Position numbers and translations under genes: made by a program. Source: Allochromatium tepidum (GTDB taxonomy: Bacteria > Pseudomonadota > Gammaproteobacteria > Chromatiales > Chromatiaceae). From it: DNA of 64,000 nucleotides. Each line of letters starts with the position of its first letter. The first letter of the stretch is position 1. The stretch is from positions 1,876,755 to 1,940,754 of the forward strand of contig NZ_AP024563.1 of NCBI RefSeq assembly GCF_018409545.1, given 5' to 3'. Below, one piece after another: positions 1 through 9,169 of the stretch. The notes below the pieces were generated by a model. That model had not been told where the DNA came from. It searched no databases and saw only the letters and a list, made by a program, of their open reading frames with translations.

Positions 1-159
1 GGCTGGAGCACGCCCAACACCGAGATCGATCTCTTCGGCCATCGCTATCGCGTGGGTCCGGGCGGACGCTTTCAGCTCGGTGTCAGGGTCGACGACCCCG
101 AACTCATCCGGCGCGCCCTGGCGCGGCATCCGCCGCCCGAATCGGATGATTCTCGATAA
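1..159 (+). CDS. C-terminal end of an unidentified protein (5' end outside window)
   Basis: An open frame runs from the first base to a TAA at 157-159, giving the last 52 residues of a protein that begins upstream. The tail contains FGHRYRVGPGGRFQL and ends in a polar Asp/Ser-rich stretch. I do not recognise the family with confidence. It lies 30 bp ahead of glgA on the same strand, so co-transcription with glycogen synthase is likely. A DUF4912-like protein is one possibility, but this is only a guess. Confidence 0.6.
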   Translation, partial: GWSTPNTEIDLFGHRYRVGPGGRFQLGVRVDDPELIRRALARHPPPESDDSR

Positions 160-189
160 CCGCCATCCCGAATCCAAACCTTCGAAACA

Positions 190-1683
190 ATGCACATCGC
201 CATGGTCAGCGCCGAGTGCGCGCCCATCGCCAAGGCCGGCGGTCTCGGTGACTTCGTCCAGGGTCTGGCGCGTGAGCTGGCGCGTGTCGGCGAGCGCGTC
301 GAGGTCATCCTGCCGGCCTACGACGTCCTGCGGTTCGATGCCTTGGAGCGACCGCGTCCGCTCGGCATCGAGTTACAGGTTCCCTTCGGGGGCGAATCGA
401 TCGCCTGCCCGGTGCTCGGTCTGAGCCTGGCCGGCTATGAATGCCGGCTGATCGCGCCCCGCTCGGCGCATGGCTTCTTCGAGCGCGGGCGGATCTATGG
501 CGAGCCGGACGACGCCGAGCGGTTCGCCTTCTTCTCGCGCGCCCTGGTCGAGTATGTCTCGCGCCCGGAGTCGCGGCCGGACGTGCTGCATTGCAACGAC
601 TGGCAGACGGGTCTGGTGCCTGTGCTGCTCGCCGAGCGCCGGACGGCGATCGGGCGGATTCCGGTCTGCTACAGCCTGCACAACGTCGGCTATCAGGGCT
701 GGGTCGAGGCCGAGCTGCTGGCGCGGGTCGGTCTGGATGCGGCACGTCTGCTCACACCCGAGCGGCTGGCCGACCCCGGCGATCCGCGCCGAGCCAATCT
801 CATGAAGGGCGGCATCGCGGCGGCGGATGCCGTCAACACCGTCTCACCGCGCCATGCCTGGGAGATCCGGAACACCGAGCAGGGGATGGGGCTGCAACCC
901 TGGTTCCAGCGTTACGGCTACAAGTTCGGCGGTATCCTCAACGGCATCGACGAGACGGTCTGGAATCCGCTGACCGATCCGCTCATCCCGGCGAACTTCG
1001 GCCCCGAGTGCCTGGAGCGCAAGGCGCTCGACCGTCATGCCTTGCGCGCGCGTCTCGGGTTGGAGGAGGCCGCCGACCGGCCGATCATCGCCATCGTCAG
1101 CCGTCTGGATCGACAGAAGGGCGTCGAACTCATCGCGCACGGCATCCGGTATGGGCTGAACGCCGGCGCCCAGATCGCGCTCCTGGGCAGCGCGATCGAA
1201 CCGGCGATCGCCGAGCGCTTCGCGCAGCTCAAATCGCGACTGGAGACCAACCCGCACGCCCATCTCGAACTCGGTTACGACGAGTCGCTGGCACACCTGA
1301 TCTATGCCGGGGCCGACCTGATCCTCATCCCCAGTCTCTACGAACCCTGCGGGCTGACCCAGTTGATCGCCATGCGCTATGGCACCGTGCCGATCGCGCG
1401 CCGGGTCGGCGGCTTGGCCGACACCATCCGGGACGCCAACTATTCCAGCGCCCCCTTCGAGTCGCGCAACGGCTATCTCTTCGACGAACCGACCACGGAA
1501 TCCCTGGAGGGGGCCATGGACCGGGCGCTCGGACTCTGGCGCGATTTCCCCGGATACTTCAGCCGGTTGCGTCTCAACGGCATGCTGGGCGACTATTCCT
1601 GGCGCCGGCCGGCTCGGGAGTATCTCGCACTCTATGCCTACGCGCGGGAGGCTTCCGGCGTCGGGGCCTCGTCCAGGATATGA
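190..1683 (+). CDS. glgA: Glycogen synthase (ADP-glucose type)
   Basis: This 497-residue protein transfers glucose from ADP-glucose to the non-reducing end of a growing alpha-1,4-glucan, in the cytoplasm. The N-terminal GT5 domain carries the ADP-glucose-binding KAGGLGD motif at residues 15-21. The C-terminal GT1 domain carries SRLDRQKG near residue 305 and EPCGLTQLIAMRYG near residue 390. Length is close to the bacterial norm of about 480. The ATG at 190 is the first in-frame start before the conserved AxECAPxAK segment; no strong ribosome-binding site precedes it. The last 46 bp overlap a convergent PilZ gene. No other glg gene is in view apart from the unidentified upstream reading frame. 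Confidence 0.96.
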   Translation: MHIAMVSAECAPIAKAGGLGDFVQGLARELARVGERVEVILPAYDVLRFDALERPRPLGIELQVPFGGESIACPVLGLSLAGYECRLIAPRSAHGFFERGRIYGEPDDAERFAFFSRALVEYVSRPESRPDVLHCNDWQTGLVPVLLAERRTAIGRIPVCYSLHNVGYQGWVEAELLARVGLDAARLLTPERLADPGDPRRANLMKGGIAAADAVNTVSPRHAWEIRNTEQGMGLQPWFQRYGYKFGGILNGIDETVWNPLTDPLIPANFGPECLERKALDRHALRARLGLEEAADRPIIAIVSRLDRQKGVELIAHGIRYGLNAGAQIALLGSAIEPAIAERFAQLKSRLETNPHAHLELGYDESLAHLIYAGADLILIPSLYEPCGLTQLIAMRYGTVPIARRVGGLADTIRDANYSSAPFESRNGYLFDEPTTESLEGAMDRALGLWRDFPGYFSRLRLNGMLGDYSWRRPAREYLALYAYAREASGVGASSRI

Positions 1684-2024
1684 CGGATCCCGGCCCGTGC
1701 CAGATCACCGACATCCGAGAACTCGATCCCCAGACGCCAGGGTTCGTCGCTCATCGACGGCGAGATCCAGGCCACCGAGCCGACGGCCCGGATCCAGGCC
1801 GAGGTCTCGCTCGACTCCAGCTCCACCAGCAGCCGCGAGTGGATCGGCACCATCTGTGCACTGCGCACCTGCATACCGCCCTCGCTGATGTCGCGCGAGG
1901 TTACTTCCCGGATACCTGGAACGGCGCTGAGCGCCTCCGGACTGAGTGGAAAGATCCGTGCGTGTCCCGTCCAGGGCACCCGTCGGTAACACCGCCGCTC
2001 ATCGACCGTCTTGTCTGGGATCAT
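1638..2024 (-). CDS. PilZ domain protein
   Basis: A single-domain PilZ protein of about 128 residues, presumed to bind cyclic-di-GMP and pass the signal to a partner. An arginine-rich ERRCYRR segment near the N-terminus and SRDISEGG about 40 residues later correspond to the RxxxR and (D/N)xSxxG ligand motifs. The C-terminal barrel includes RAVGSVAWIS and RLGIEFSD. The chosen ATG (2022-2024) has GAGG about 8-9 bases upstream. An ATG five codons earlier (2037-2039) is equally possible, and the open frame extends to 2111. The 3' end runs 46 bp into glgA on the opposite strand, so the two genes converge and overlap. The partner is unknown. Confidence 0.85.
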   Translation of the reverse strand: MIPDKTVDERRCYRRVPWTGHARIFPLSPEALSAVPGIREVTSRDISEGGMQVRSAQMVPIHSRLLVELESSETSAWIRAVGSVAWISPSMSDEPWRLGIEFSDVGDLARAGIRHILDEAPTPEASRA

Positions 2025-2189
2025 GATCTCGACCCTCATCGCTCGAGTTACAGAACACCTTTCCGGCGCCCAGGCCATCACCGGGCACGATAAACGCCTC
2101 ATCCACCTCAATCGATATACTTTAGTATAGATTCATCGTGCCGTTCGAAGACCGAACCCAGTCTCCAGCCATCGCTTCCGCAACACACC

Positions 2190-3026
2190 ATGTCCAGACC
2201 TCAGTCACCACGTCCACCACGCCTCATGGGCATCCTCAACATCACGCCGGACAGCTTTTCCGACGGCGGCCGTTACCTGGAACGCGAGGCGGCCGTCGCG
2301 CGGGCGCTCAGGATGCTGGAGGAGGGCGCCGACATCCTCGACATCGGCGGTGAATCGACCCGTCCCGGCTCGGCTCCGGTTCCGCCCGAGGAGCAGGAAC
2401 GGCGCATCCTGGACGTGATCCGGCAGTTGCGCGACGGCATCCCTGCTACGATCCCGCTGAGTATCGACACCACTTGGGCGCGTGTCGCGCGCGCGGCGCT
2501 CGCCGCCGGCGCCGACTGGATCAACGACACCTCGGCCGGACTCGACGATCCCGACATGCTGCCTCTGGCGGCTGAACTTCAGGCCCCCATCGTGCTCATG
2601 CACCGTCGCGGCACGCCGCAGACCATGCAGACCGCGCCCGAATATGCGGACGTGGTCGGCGAGGTGCGCGACCATCTGGCGGCGCGTGCCGAGGCGGCGC
2701 TGGCCGCCGGTGTGCGCGAGTGCGACATCCTGCTCGATCCGGGCATCGGTTTCGGCAAGGATCAGGAGCACAATCTGACACTGCTGGCTGGACTGGGTCG
2801 CTTGGTCGATCTGGGGTTCCCTGTCCTGCTCGGGACGAGCCGCAAGCGCTTCCTCGGCGCGCTCTGTGGCGATGTGGCCGCCGATGAGCGCGTGGCGGCC
2901 ACCTGTGCCACCACGGCGCTGGGTGTCATGCAGGGCGTGGAGATCTTTCGCGTGCACGATGTGGCCGCCAATCGGCAGGCCGCCGACGTCGCCTGGGCCA
3001 TCGCATGCCGCTCGACAGGTGAGTGA
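2190..3026 (+). CDS. folP: Dihydropteroate synthase
   Basis: The 278-residue enzyme condenses para-aminobenzoate with 6-hydroxymethyl-dihydropterin pyrophosphate in folate synthesis; it is the sulfonamide target. Both family signatures are present: MGILNITPDSFSDGG at residues 13-27 and DIGGESTRPGS near residue 52. Later motifs include DPGIGFGK near residue 185 and LGTSRKRFLG near residue 215, and the fold is a TIM barrel. Length is typical. In many gammaproteobacteria folP is followed by glmM; here it is followed after 3 bp by mrcA, so the two are probably translated from one transcript. Confidence 0.97.
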   Translation: MSRPQSPRPPRLMGILNITPDSFSDGGRYLEREAAVARALRMLEEGADILDIGGESTRPGSAPVPPEEQERRILDVIRQLRDGIPATIPLSIDTTWARVARAALAAGADWINDTSAGLDDPDMLPLAAELQAPIVLMHRRGTPQTMQTAPEYADVVGEVRDHLAARAEAALAAGVRECDILLDPGIGFGKDQEHNLTLLAGLGRLVDLGFPVLLGTSRKRFLGALCGDVAADERVAATCATTALGVMQGVEIFRVHDVAANRQAADVAWAIACRSTGE

Positions 3027-3029
3027 ACC

Positions 3030-5534
3030 TTGAACAAGACCAACGACACCGCTCGATCGAGCGGCTCGGGCGCCGCGAGGCGCTCAGGCTCGCGTTCGGC
3101 GAGCCGCTGGTTCTTCCAGCTCGTCGGCTCGGGACTCGGCGCCCCCTTGCAGGTGCTGACCCTGGGGCTGGTGGGCGCGGGCGTCTTCGTCGCCTTCACC
3201 CTGCCCGAACTGCCGGACGTCCAGACACTGCGCAATGCCCAGCTCCAGGAACCGCTGCGCGTCTACAGCGCTGATGGACGCCTGATCGGCGAGTTCGGCA
3301 TCGAACGCCGCCGTCCGGTGTCGATCCGCCAGATCCCGCCCCTGATCATCGACGCCTTCCTCGCCACCGAGGACAGCCGCTTCTTCGAGCATCGCGGCAT
3401 CGACACCCAGGGACTCGGGCGCGCGCTCCTGAGCTATCTGACCACCGGCGAAAAGGCCCAGGGCGGCAGCACCATCAGCATGCAGCTCACGCGCAACGTC
3501 TTCCTCTCGCCCGAGAAGACCTTCCAGCGCAAGCTCGCCGAGGTGCTGCTGACCCTGCATGTGGAACAGACCCTGACCAAGGAGGAGATCCTGGAACTCT
3601 ATCTGAACCGGATCTTCTTCGGCCATCGCGCCTACGGCATCTCGGCGGCGGCGGCCTTCTACTACGACAAGGCGCTCGACCGGCTCACGATCGCCGAGGC
3701 CGCCATGCTCGCCGGCATCCCCAAGGCGCCCTCGACCAACAACCCCATCACCAATCCCGAGCGGGCGCTGGAGCGGCGCGACCACATCCTCGGGCGGATG
3801 CTCGAACTCGGCTACATCGACGCCGATCAGCACGCTGCCGCCGTCGCCACGCCCGACACGGCTCAGGCCCATCGTCGCGGCCCGGATCTCGAAGCCGGCT
3901 ATGTCGCCGAGATGGCCCGCGCCGAGATCGTGCGCTTCTACGGCGAGGACGCCATCAATCGCGGCTATCGGGTCACGACCACGCTCGAACCGCGCTTGCA
4001 GCTCGCCGCGCAGGAGGCGGTGCGCGGCGCCTTGCGCGAGTACGATCGCCGTCACGGCTATCGAGGCCCTGAGGCGACCCTGGATATCGCCGGACTGAGC
4101 GCGGCCGAGCTGGACGCCCGGCTGGAGGAGGTCACGCGCGTTCCGGGACTGACGGCCGGACTCGTCACTCAGGTCTCATCGTCCGGCGCCCAGGTCTATA
4201 TCGGGCGCGGCGAGCGGGTCGAACTCACGCGCCAGGCGCTCAGCTGGGCGCGCACCCAGCGCAACCTGGCACGCTGGCAGGGCGCAAAACGGCACGGTCC
4301 GAACGCGGTCGCGGTCGGCGATCTGGTCCGGCTCGCACGCTCGTCCAAGGGCGATTGGACACTGAGTCCGATCCCGGCCGTCTCCGGCGCCCTGGTCGCA
4401 CTCGATCCGCATGATGGCGCGGTGCGGGCGCTGGTCGGCGGCTATGCCTTCAGCGACTCCAAGTTCAACCGCGCCGTCGACATGCGCCGTCAGCCCGGTT
4501 CGAGCTTCAAACCCTTCGTCTATGCCGCCGCGCTCGACAAGGGCTGGACGCCTGCAAGCCTGCTGCGCGACCAGGCCGTCAAGCTCACGGGCAATCAGCG
4601 CTGGAATCCCAAGAATGCCGACCACAAGGAACTCGGCCCCATCAGTATGCGCCGCTCGCTGGCCCTGTCGCGCAATCTGGCCAGTATCAATCTGTTGCAG
4701 AGCGTCGGTCTGGAGGACGCCCAGAACTACATCCGCCGTTTCGGCTTCGACACCCAGGCCCTGCCGCTCGGCCTGTCCATGGTGCTCGGCACCGGCGAAC
4801 TCTCGCCGGTCAAACTCGCCGAGGGCTATGCGGTCTTCGCCAACGGCGGCTATCACGTCACGCCCTATTTCATTCAGCGTATCGAGGACGGCGATGGTCA
4901 GGTCGTCTTCGAGGCCAAGCCGATGCGCGCCTGCGCCGACTGCTGGTACAAGACCGGCGACAAATCCGCCGCCACCCGTGGGCTGGCCGCCCAGGGTCAG
5001 GGACTGGCCGAGCGCGTGATCGATCCGCGCACCGCCTACCAGATGACCTCGCTCCTGCGCGAGGTCATCGAGCGCGGCACCGGCACCCGCGCCAAGACGC
5101 TCGACCGGCCCGACATCGTCGGCAAGACCGGCACCACCAACGACATCCGCGATTCCTGGTTCGCCGGCTATCAGGCCGAGTTCGTGACCGTCGCCTGGAT
5201 GGGCTTCGACGACTTCGGCAAGCTCGGTCGGGGCGAGGAGGGCGGCAAGGCGGCGCTCGGGATGTGGGTCGATTTCATGGAACAGGCGCTCAAGGATCGC
5301 CCCGTCGCCACTCTGGAGCCGCCGTCCGGCCTCGTCGAGGTGCGGGTCGACCCGGACCGCGGGGTCGAGACCACCGCCAGGAGCGGGATCGTGGAGCTGG
5401 TGCAGGAGGAGTATCGCGACGCCCTGCTCGGTCCCGAGCCGGTCCGGGTCGCGAGTCCGTCCGGTGATGGCGCGCGCCGGAGCAGTGGCTCGGCTCAGCG
5501 CTCGGCGCCGCGTGTCATGGACGATCTCTTCTGA
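3030..5534 (+). CDS. mrcA: Penicillin-binding protein 1A (bifunctional transglycosylase/transpeptidase)
   Basis: An 834-residue inner-membrane enzyme that polymerises lipid II glycan strands and cross-links them. After a basic cytoplasmic tail, a membrane segment lies at about residues 36-60. The GT51 domain shows EDSRFFEHRG, GGSTISMQLTRN and RKLAEVLL. The transpeptidase domain shows the nucleophile motif SSFK, the SRN triad element and KTGTT. An OB-like linker lies between them, as in PBP1A. The start is a TTG three bases after the folP stop; no ATG precedes the membrane segment. Length matches PBP1A of about 800-850 residues. The basic, Ser-rich C-terminal tail is poorly conserved. Confidence 0.95.
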   Translation: MNKTNDTARSSGSGAARRSGSRSASRWFFQLVGSGLGAPLQVLTLGLVGAGVFVAFTLPELPDVQTLRNAQLQEPLRVYSADGRLIGEFGIERRRPVSIRQIPPLIIDAFLATEDSRFFEHRGIDTQGLGRALLSYLTTGEKAQGGSTISMQLTRNVFLSPEKTFQRKLAEVLLTLHVEQTLTKEEILELYLNRIFFGHRAYGISAAAAFYYDKALDRLTIAEAAMLAGIPKAPSTNNPITNPERALERRDHILGRMLELGYIDADQHAAAVATPDTAQAHRRGPDLEAGYVAEMARAEIVRFYGEDAINRGYRVTTTLEPRLQLAAQEAVRGALREYDRRHGYRGPEATLDIAGLSAAELDARLEEVTRVPGLTAGLVTQVSSSGAQVYIGRGERVELTRQALSWARTQRNLARWQGAKRHGPNAVAVGDLVRLARSSKGDWTLSPIPAVSGALVALDPHDGAVRALVGGYAFSDSKFNRAVDMRRQPGSSFKPFVYAAALDKGWTPASLLRDQAVKLTGNQRWNPKNADHKELGPISMRRSLALSRNLASINLLQSVGLEDAQNYIRRFGFDTQALPLGLSMVLGTGELSPVKLAEGYAVFANGGYHVTPYFIQRIEDGDGQVVFEAKPMRACADCWYKTGDKSAATRGLAAQGQGLAERVIDPRTAYQMTSLLREVIERGTGTRAKTLDRPDIVGKTGTTNDIRDSWFAGYQAEFVTVAWMGFDDFGKLGRGEEGGKAALGMWVDFMEQALKDRPVATLEPPSGLVEVRVDPDRGVETTARSGIVELVQEEYRDALLGPEPVRVASPSGDGARRSSGSAQRSAPRVMDDLF

Positions 5535-5605
5535 ATGATGATTTCTCCCGATCGCGGCGGTAGACTTGACCGCTTTCATCCACCATTACCCCATGAGGTT
5601 TCGCC

Positions 5606-6808
5606 GTGGTCGCCCCCGAGTCAGACTTTCACCGCATCAAGCGGTTGCCGCCCTATGTCTTCAACATCGTCAATGAGTTGAAGGCCGAGGCGCGAGCCCG
5701 GGGCGAGGACATCATCGACTTCGGCATGGGTAACCCGGACCAGGGCACGCCCCAGCACATCGTCGACAAGCTCATCGAGTCCGCCCAGCGTCCCGACACC
5801 CATCGCTATTCGATGTCGCGCGGCATCCCGCGTCTGCGCCGCGCCATCTGCAACTGGTATCGCGATCGCTTCGATGTCCACCTCGACCCCGAGACCGAGG
5901 CCATCCTGACCATCGGTTCCAAGGAGGGTCTAGCGCATCTGGCGCTCGCCACCATGAGCTCGGGCGACACCGTGCTGGTGCCCAATCCGGCCTATCCGAT
6001 CCATCCCTATGGCTTCATCATCGCCGGGGCCGACGTGCGTCATGTGCGTCTGACGCCCGAGGTCGACTTCTTCGAGGAATTGCAGAAGGCGATCCAGGAG
6101 TCTTGGCCCAAGCCCAAGATGCTGGTGCTCAACTTTCCCGGCAATCCGACCACCCAGTGCGTCGAGCTGGATTTCTTCCAGAAGGTCATCGACATCGCCG
6201 GCGAGCACGGCATCTGGGTCGTCCATGATCTGGCCTATGTCGACATCGCCTTCGACGGCTACAAGGCGCCGTCCATCCTCCAGATTCCGGGCGCCAAGGA
6301 CATCGCGGTCGAATTCTTCACCCTGTCGAAGAGCTATAACATGCCCGGCTGGCGCGTCGGCTTCATGTGCGGCAACAAGACCCTGGTCTCGGCGCTGGCG
6401 CGCATCAAGTCCTATCTCGACTACGGCACCTTCACCCCGATCCAGGTCGCGGCCATTGCGGCACTGGAAGGGCCGCAGGAGTGCGTGCGCGAGATCAGCG
6501 ACATGTACCGGAGCCGGCGCGACGTGCTGTGCGCGGGCCTGAACGCCGCCGGCTGGCCGGTCGAACCGCCGAAGGCGACCATGTTCGTCTGGGCACCGAT
6601 CCCCGAACCCTATCGGGCCATGGGGTCGCTGGAGTTCTCCAAGAAGCTCTTGCGCGATGCCAAGGTCGCCGTCGCCCCCGGCATCGGCTTCGGCGAATAC
6701 GGCGACACCCATGTGCGCTTCGGCCTGATCGAGAACGAACACCGCACGCGCCAGGCGATTCGCGGCATCAAGGAGATGTTCCGACGCGATGCGCGGGCTG
6801 GGGCCTGA
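5606..6808 (+). CDS. alaC: Alanine-type aminotransferase (AlaC family, PLP-dependent class I/II)
   Basis: A 400-residue fold-type I aminotransferase, most like AlaC, which makes alanine from pyruvate and glutamate. The PLP lysine sits in [15 protein letters not shown] near residue 240. [18 protein letters not shown] and NFPGNPTTQ are family blocks, and VRFGLIEN holds the carboxylate-binding arginine. The GTG at 5606 is preceded by ATGAGG, giving a usable ribosome-binding site, and the first residues fit homologues. It lies upstream of hom; alaC-hom pairing is frequent in proteobacteria. The palindromic repeat at 6821-6899 separates the two. Exact substrate choice cannot be settled from sequence. 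Confidence 0.9.
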   Translation: MVAPESDFHRIKRLPPYVFNIVNELKAEARARGEDIIDFGMGNPDQGTPQHIVDKLIESAQRPDTHRYSMSRGIPRLRRAICNWYRDRFDVHLDPETEAILTIGSKEGLAHLALATMSSGDTVLVPNPAYPIHPYGFIIAGADVRHVRLTPEVDFFEELQKAIQESWPKPKMLVLNFPGNPTTQCVELDFFQKVIDIAGEHGIWVVHDLAYVDIAFDGYKAPSILQIPGAKDIAVEFFTLSKSYNMPGWRVGFMCGNKTLVSALARIKSYLDYGTFTPIQVAAIAALEGPQECVREISDMYRSRRDVLCAGLNAAGWPVEPPKATMFVWAPIPEPYRAMGSLEFSKKLLRDAKVAVAPGIGFGEYGDTHVRFGLIENEHRTRQAIRGIKEMFRRDARAGA

Positions 6809-6820
6809 TTTCACCAAATT

Positions 6821-6899
6821 TGAACCGCAAAGGCGCAAAGGACACGAAGGATTTCAATCTGTCGTCTTTTCTGTGCGTACTTTGCGCCTTTGCGGTTCA
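6821..6899. repeat. Imperfect palindromic intergenic repeat (REP/MITE-like)
   Basis: Two perfect 19-bp inverted arms, TGAACCGCAAAGGCGCAAA at 6821-6839 and its reverse complement at 6881-6899, enclose a less well matched centre. The element starts 12 bp after the alaC stop and ends 30 bp before hom. GCAAAGGCGCAAAGG-type palindromes occur as dispersed intergenic repeats in several bacterial genomes. No second copy was noticed in this window. In RNA it would form a long hairpin that might attenuate or stabilise the alaC-hom transcript. Confidence 0.8.
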
Positions 6900-6928
6900 T
6901 CGAACGTCTTTGACTCCGAGGTAACTGC

Positions 6929-8245
6929 ATGGAACCGGTGAAGATCGGTCTACTGGGCTTGGGAACCGTGGGCGGCGGCACGGTGACGGTGCTGACGCGC
7001 AATGCGCGCGAGATCGCCCGCCGCGCCGGTCGCGGCATCGAGATCGCCCGCGCGGCGGCGCGCGACTATCGCCCCGAGCTGATCGAGGGCCTGGATCGGA
7101 TCGGTCACATCGGCGACGACGCTTTCGCCGTGGTCGAGGATCCGAACATCCAGATCGTCGTCGAGCTGATCGGCGGCTATTCGCCCGCGCTCGAACTGGT
7201 GATGCGTGCCATCGACAACGGCAAGCACGTCGTCACCGCCAACAAGGCCCTGATCGCCAAACACGGCAACGAGATCTTCGCCGCCGCGCGTGAGAAGGGC
7301 GTCATGGTCGGCTTCGAGGCGGCCGTCGCCGGCGGCATTCCCATCATCAAGGCCCTGCGTGAAGGCTTGGCCGCCAACCACATCGAATGGATCGCCGGCA
7401 TCATCAACGGTACCGGCAACTTCATCCTCAGCGAGATGCGCGACAAGGGGCGGGCCTTTGCCGACGTGCTCGCCGAGGCCCAGGCGCTCGGCTATGCCGA
7501 GGCCGATCCGACTTTCGACGTCGAGGGCATCGACGCGGCGCATAAGCTCACCATCCTCGGCTCGCTCGCCTTCGGCATCCCGCTCCAGTTCGAGCGCTGC
7601 TTCACCGAGGGCATCTCGCGCATCGACGCCCAGGACGTGGCCAATGCGGCTGAACTCGGCTATCGCATCAAGCATCTGGGCATCGCGCGCCGCTCGCCCG
7701 GCGGGATCGAGCTGCGCGTGCATCCGACCCTGATCCCCGAGCGGCGGCTCCTGGCCAATGTCGATGGGGTCATGAACGGGGTGCTGGTCAAGGGCGATGC
7801 GGTCGGGCCGACGCTCTACTATGGGGCCGGAGCCGGTGCGCTACCGACGGCTTCGGCCGTGGTCGCGGATCTGGTCGACGTGACGCGCACCCTGACCACG
7901 GATCCCAGCAACCGGGTGCCGCACCTGGCCTTCCAGCCCGATGAGCTGGCCGACACCCCGGTGCTGGCGATGGACGCGATCCGGACCTCCTACTATCTGC
8001 GCCTCACCGCGCTCGACCGTCCCGGCGTCATGGCGCGCATCGCCAGCATCCTGGGCGAGGAGGGCATCAGCATCGAGGCCATCAAGCAGAAGGCGCCCAA
8101 CAAGGGCGAGACCCAGGTGACGCTGGTCATGCTCACCCATCGCGTGATCGAGGGCCGGATGAACAAGGCCATCGCCCGCATCGAAGCGCTGGACTCGGTT
8201 CAGGGCGCGGTGGTGCGCATCCGCATGGAATCGCTGTCGGGCTGA
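6929..8245 (+). CDS. hom: Homoserine dehydrogenase
   Basis: A 438-residue monofunctional enzyme that reduces aspartate semialdehyde to homoserine, the branch point to threonine and methionine. The N-terminal Rossmann motif GLLGLGTVGGGT lies at residues 6-17. The catalytic domain carries GIINGTGNFIL and EADPTFDVEGIDAAHKL. A C-terminal ACT domain from about residue 350 (YYLRLTALDRPGVMARIAS) is expected to mediate feedback control by threonine. Its partners lysC (aspartokinase) and metY lie elsewhere in the window. thrC, the usual downstream neighbour, is absent; instead uppP converges with a 1-bp gap. Confidence 0.96.
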   Translation: MEPVKIGLLGLGTVGGGTVTVLTRNAREIARRAGRGIEIARAAARDYRPELIEGLDRIGHIGDDAFAVVEDPNIQIVVELIGGYSPALELVMRAIDNGKHVVTANKALIAKHGNEIFAAAREKGVMVGFEAAVAGGIPIIKALREGLAANHIEWIAGIINGTGNFILSEMRDKGRAFADVLAEAQALGYAEADPTFDVEGIDAAHKLTILGSLAFGIPLQFERCFTEGISRIDAQDVANAAELGYRIKHLGIARRSPGGIELRVHPTLIPERRLLANVDGVMNGVLVKGDAVGPTLYYGAGAGALPTASAVVADLVDVTRTLTTDPSNRVPHLAFQPDELADTPVLAMDAIRTSYYLRLTALDRPGVMARIASILGEEGISIEAIKQKAPNKGETQVTLVMLTHRVIEGRMNKAIARIEALDSVQGAVVRIRMESLSG

Positions 8246-8246
8246 A

Positions 8247-9062
8247 TCAGAGATACAGCAGCCCCAAGATGACCCCGCCGAGCAGGAAACGATAGAGCGC
8301 GAAAGGCAGCATGCTGATGCGCTCGATGAAGCTCAGGAAGAAGCGGATGGTGAGATAGGCGACCAGATAGGACACCATGGCGCCGAGCACCAGTCCGCTC
8401 CAGTCGACCGGCTCGGCGGTCTGAACCAGCTCCAGCGTCTCCAGTCCGCCGGCCATGAGGATGGTCGGGATGGCGAGCAGGAACGAGAAGCGTGAGGCGG
8501 CCTGGCGCGTGAATCCAAGCAGCAGGCCGGCCGTGATGGTGATCCCCGAACGTGAGGTACCGGGGATGATGGCGACGGCCTGCAAGAGACCGATGATGAG
8601 CGCATCGCGCCAGCCGATCCGGTATTCGTCGCGTTCGCGACGTCCGCGCCAGTCGGCCCACCACAGCAGCAGACCAAAACCAATGGTCGTACCCGCAATG
8701 ACGAGCGCCACCAGCCGATCGTCGGCGCGCAGCCACTCCAGCACGGATTTCAGCGGCAGTCCCAGCACCACCACCGGCAGCGTGGCCAGTACGATCATCC
8801 AGCCGAGCCGCGCGTCCGGGTCGTCGAAGCGGCGCGTGCGCAGCGAGTCCAGCACCGCGACCAGCATCCGCGCGATCTCACGCCGGAAATAGAAGACCAC
8901 GGCGGCGAGCGTGCCCAGATGCACGGCTACGTCGAAGGCCAGACTCTGAAGCTCATAGCCGAACAGCAGCGGCGTGAGGATCAGATGCCCCGAGCTGGAG
9001 ATGGGTAGGAATTCGGTGATGCCTTGGACGAAAGCGAGGACGAGGATCCGGATGGTTTCCAC
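8247..9062 (-). CDS. uppP: Undecaprenyl-diphosphatase (bacitracin resistance protein)
   Basis: A 271-residue polytopic membrane enzyme that dephosphorylates undecaprenyl diphosphate so the lipid carrier can be reused in wall synthesis. The two catalytic regions are visible: QGITEFLPISSSGHL near residue 13 and PGTSRSG near residue 165. Hydrophobic helices fill the rest. The GTG at 9062 is chosen because it opens right before the first conserved helix and has AGGAG nine bases upstream. The frame stays open to 9485, but that extension is an arginine-rich shadow of the neighbouring gene. Overexpression of the family gives bacitracin resistance. Confidence 0.95.
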   Translation of the reverse strand: METIRILVLAFVQGITEFLPISSSGHLILTPLLFGYELQSLAFDVAVHLGTLAAVVFYFRREIARMLVAVLDSLRTRRFDDPDARLGWMIVLATLPVVVLGLPLKSVLEWLRADDRLVALVIAGTTIGFGLLLWWADWRGRRERDEYRIGWRDALIIGLLQAVAIIPGTSRSGITITAGLLLGFTRQAASRFSFLLAIPTILMAGGLETLELVQTAEPVDWSGLVLGAMVSYLVAYLTIRFFLSFIERISMLPFALYRFLLGGVILGLLYL

Positions 9063-9169
9063 TGTGGGCGGCTCCTGGAAGCGAGATGCGGAGTATATCT
9101 GCAAGCCTGGGCTGGTGCGACTCCAGGCACCACCGGGCTCACGAGCGCGGAGTTCGCCGGGTCGGGACG

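Noticed and set aside
441..2093. Long open frame in a second phase across glgA
   Set aside because: Arginine-rich, low-complexity translation typical of a shadow frame in GC-rich DNA; glgA explains the region.
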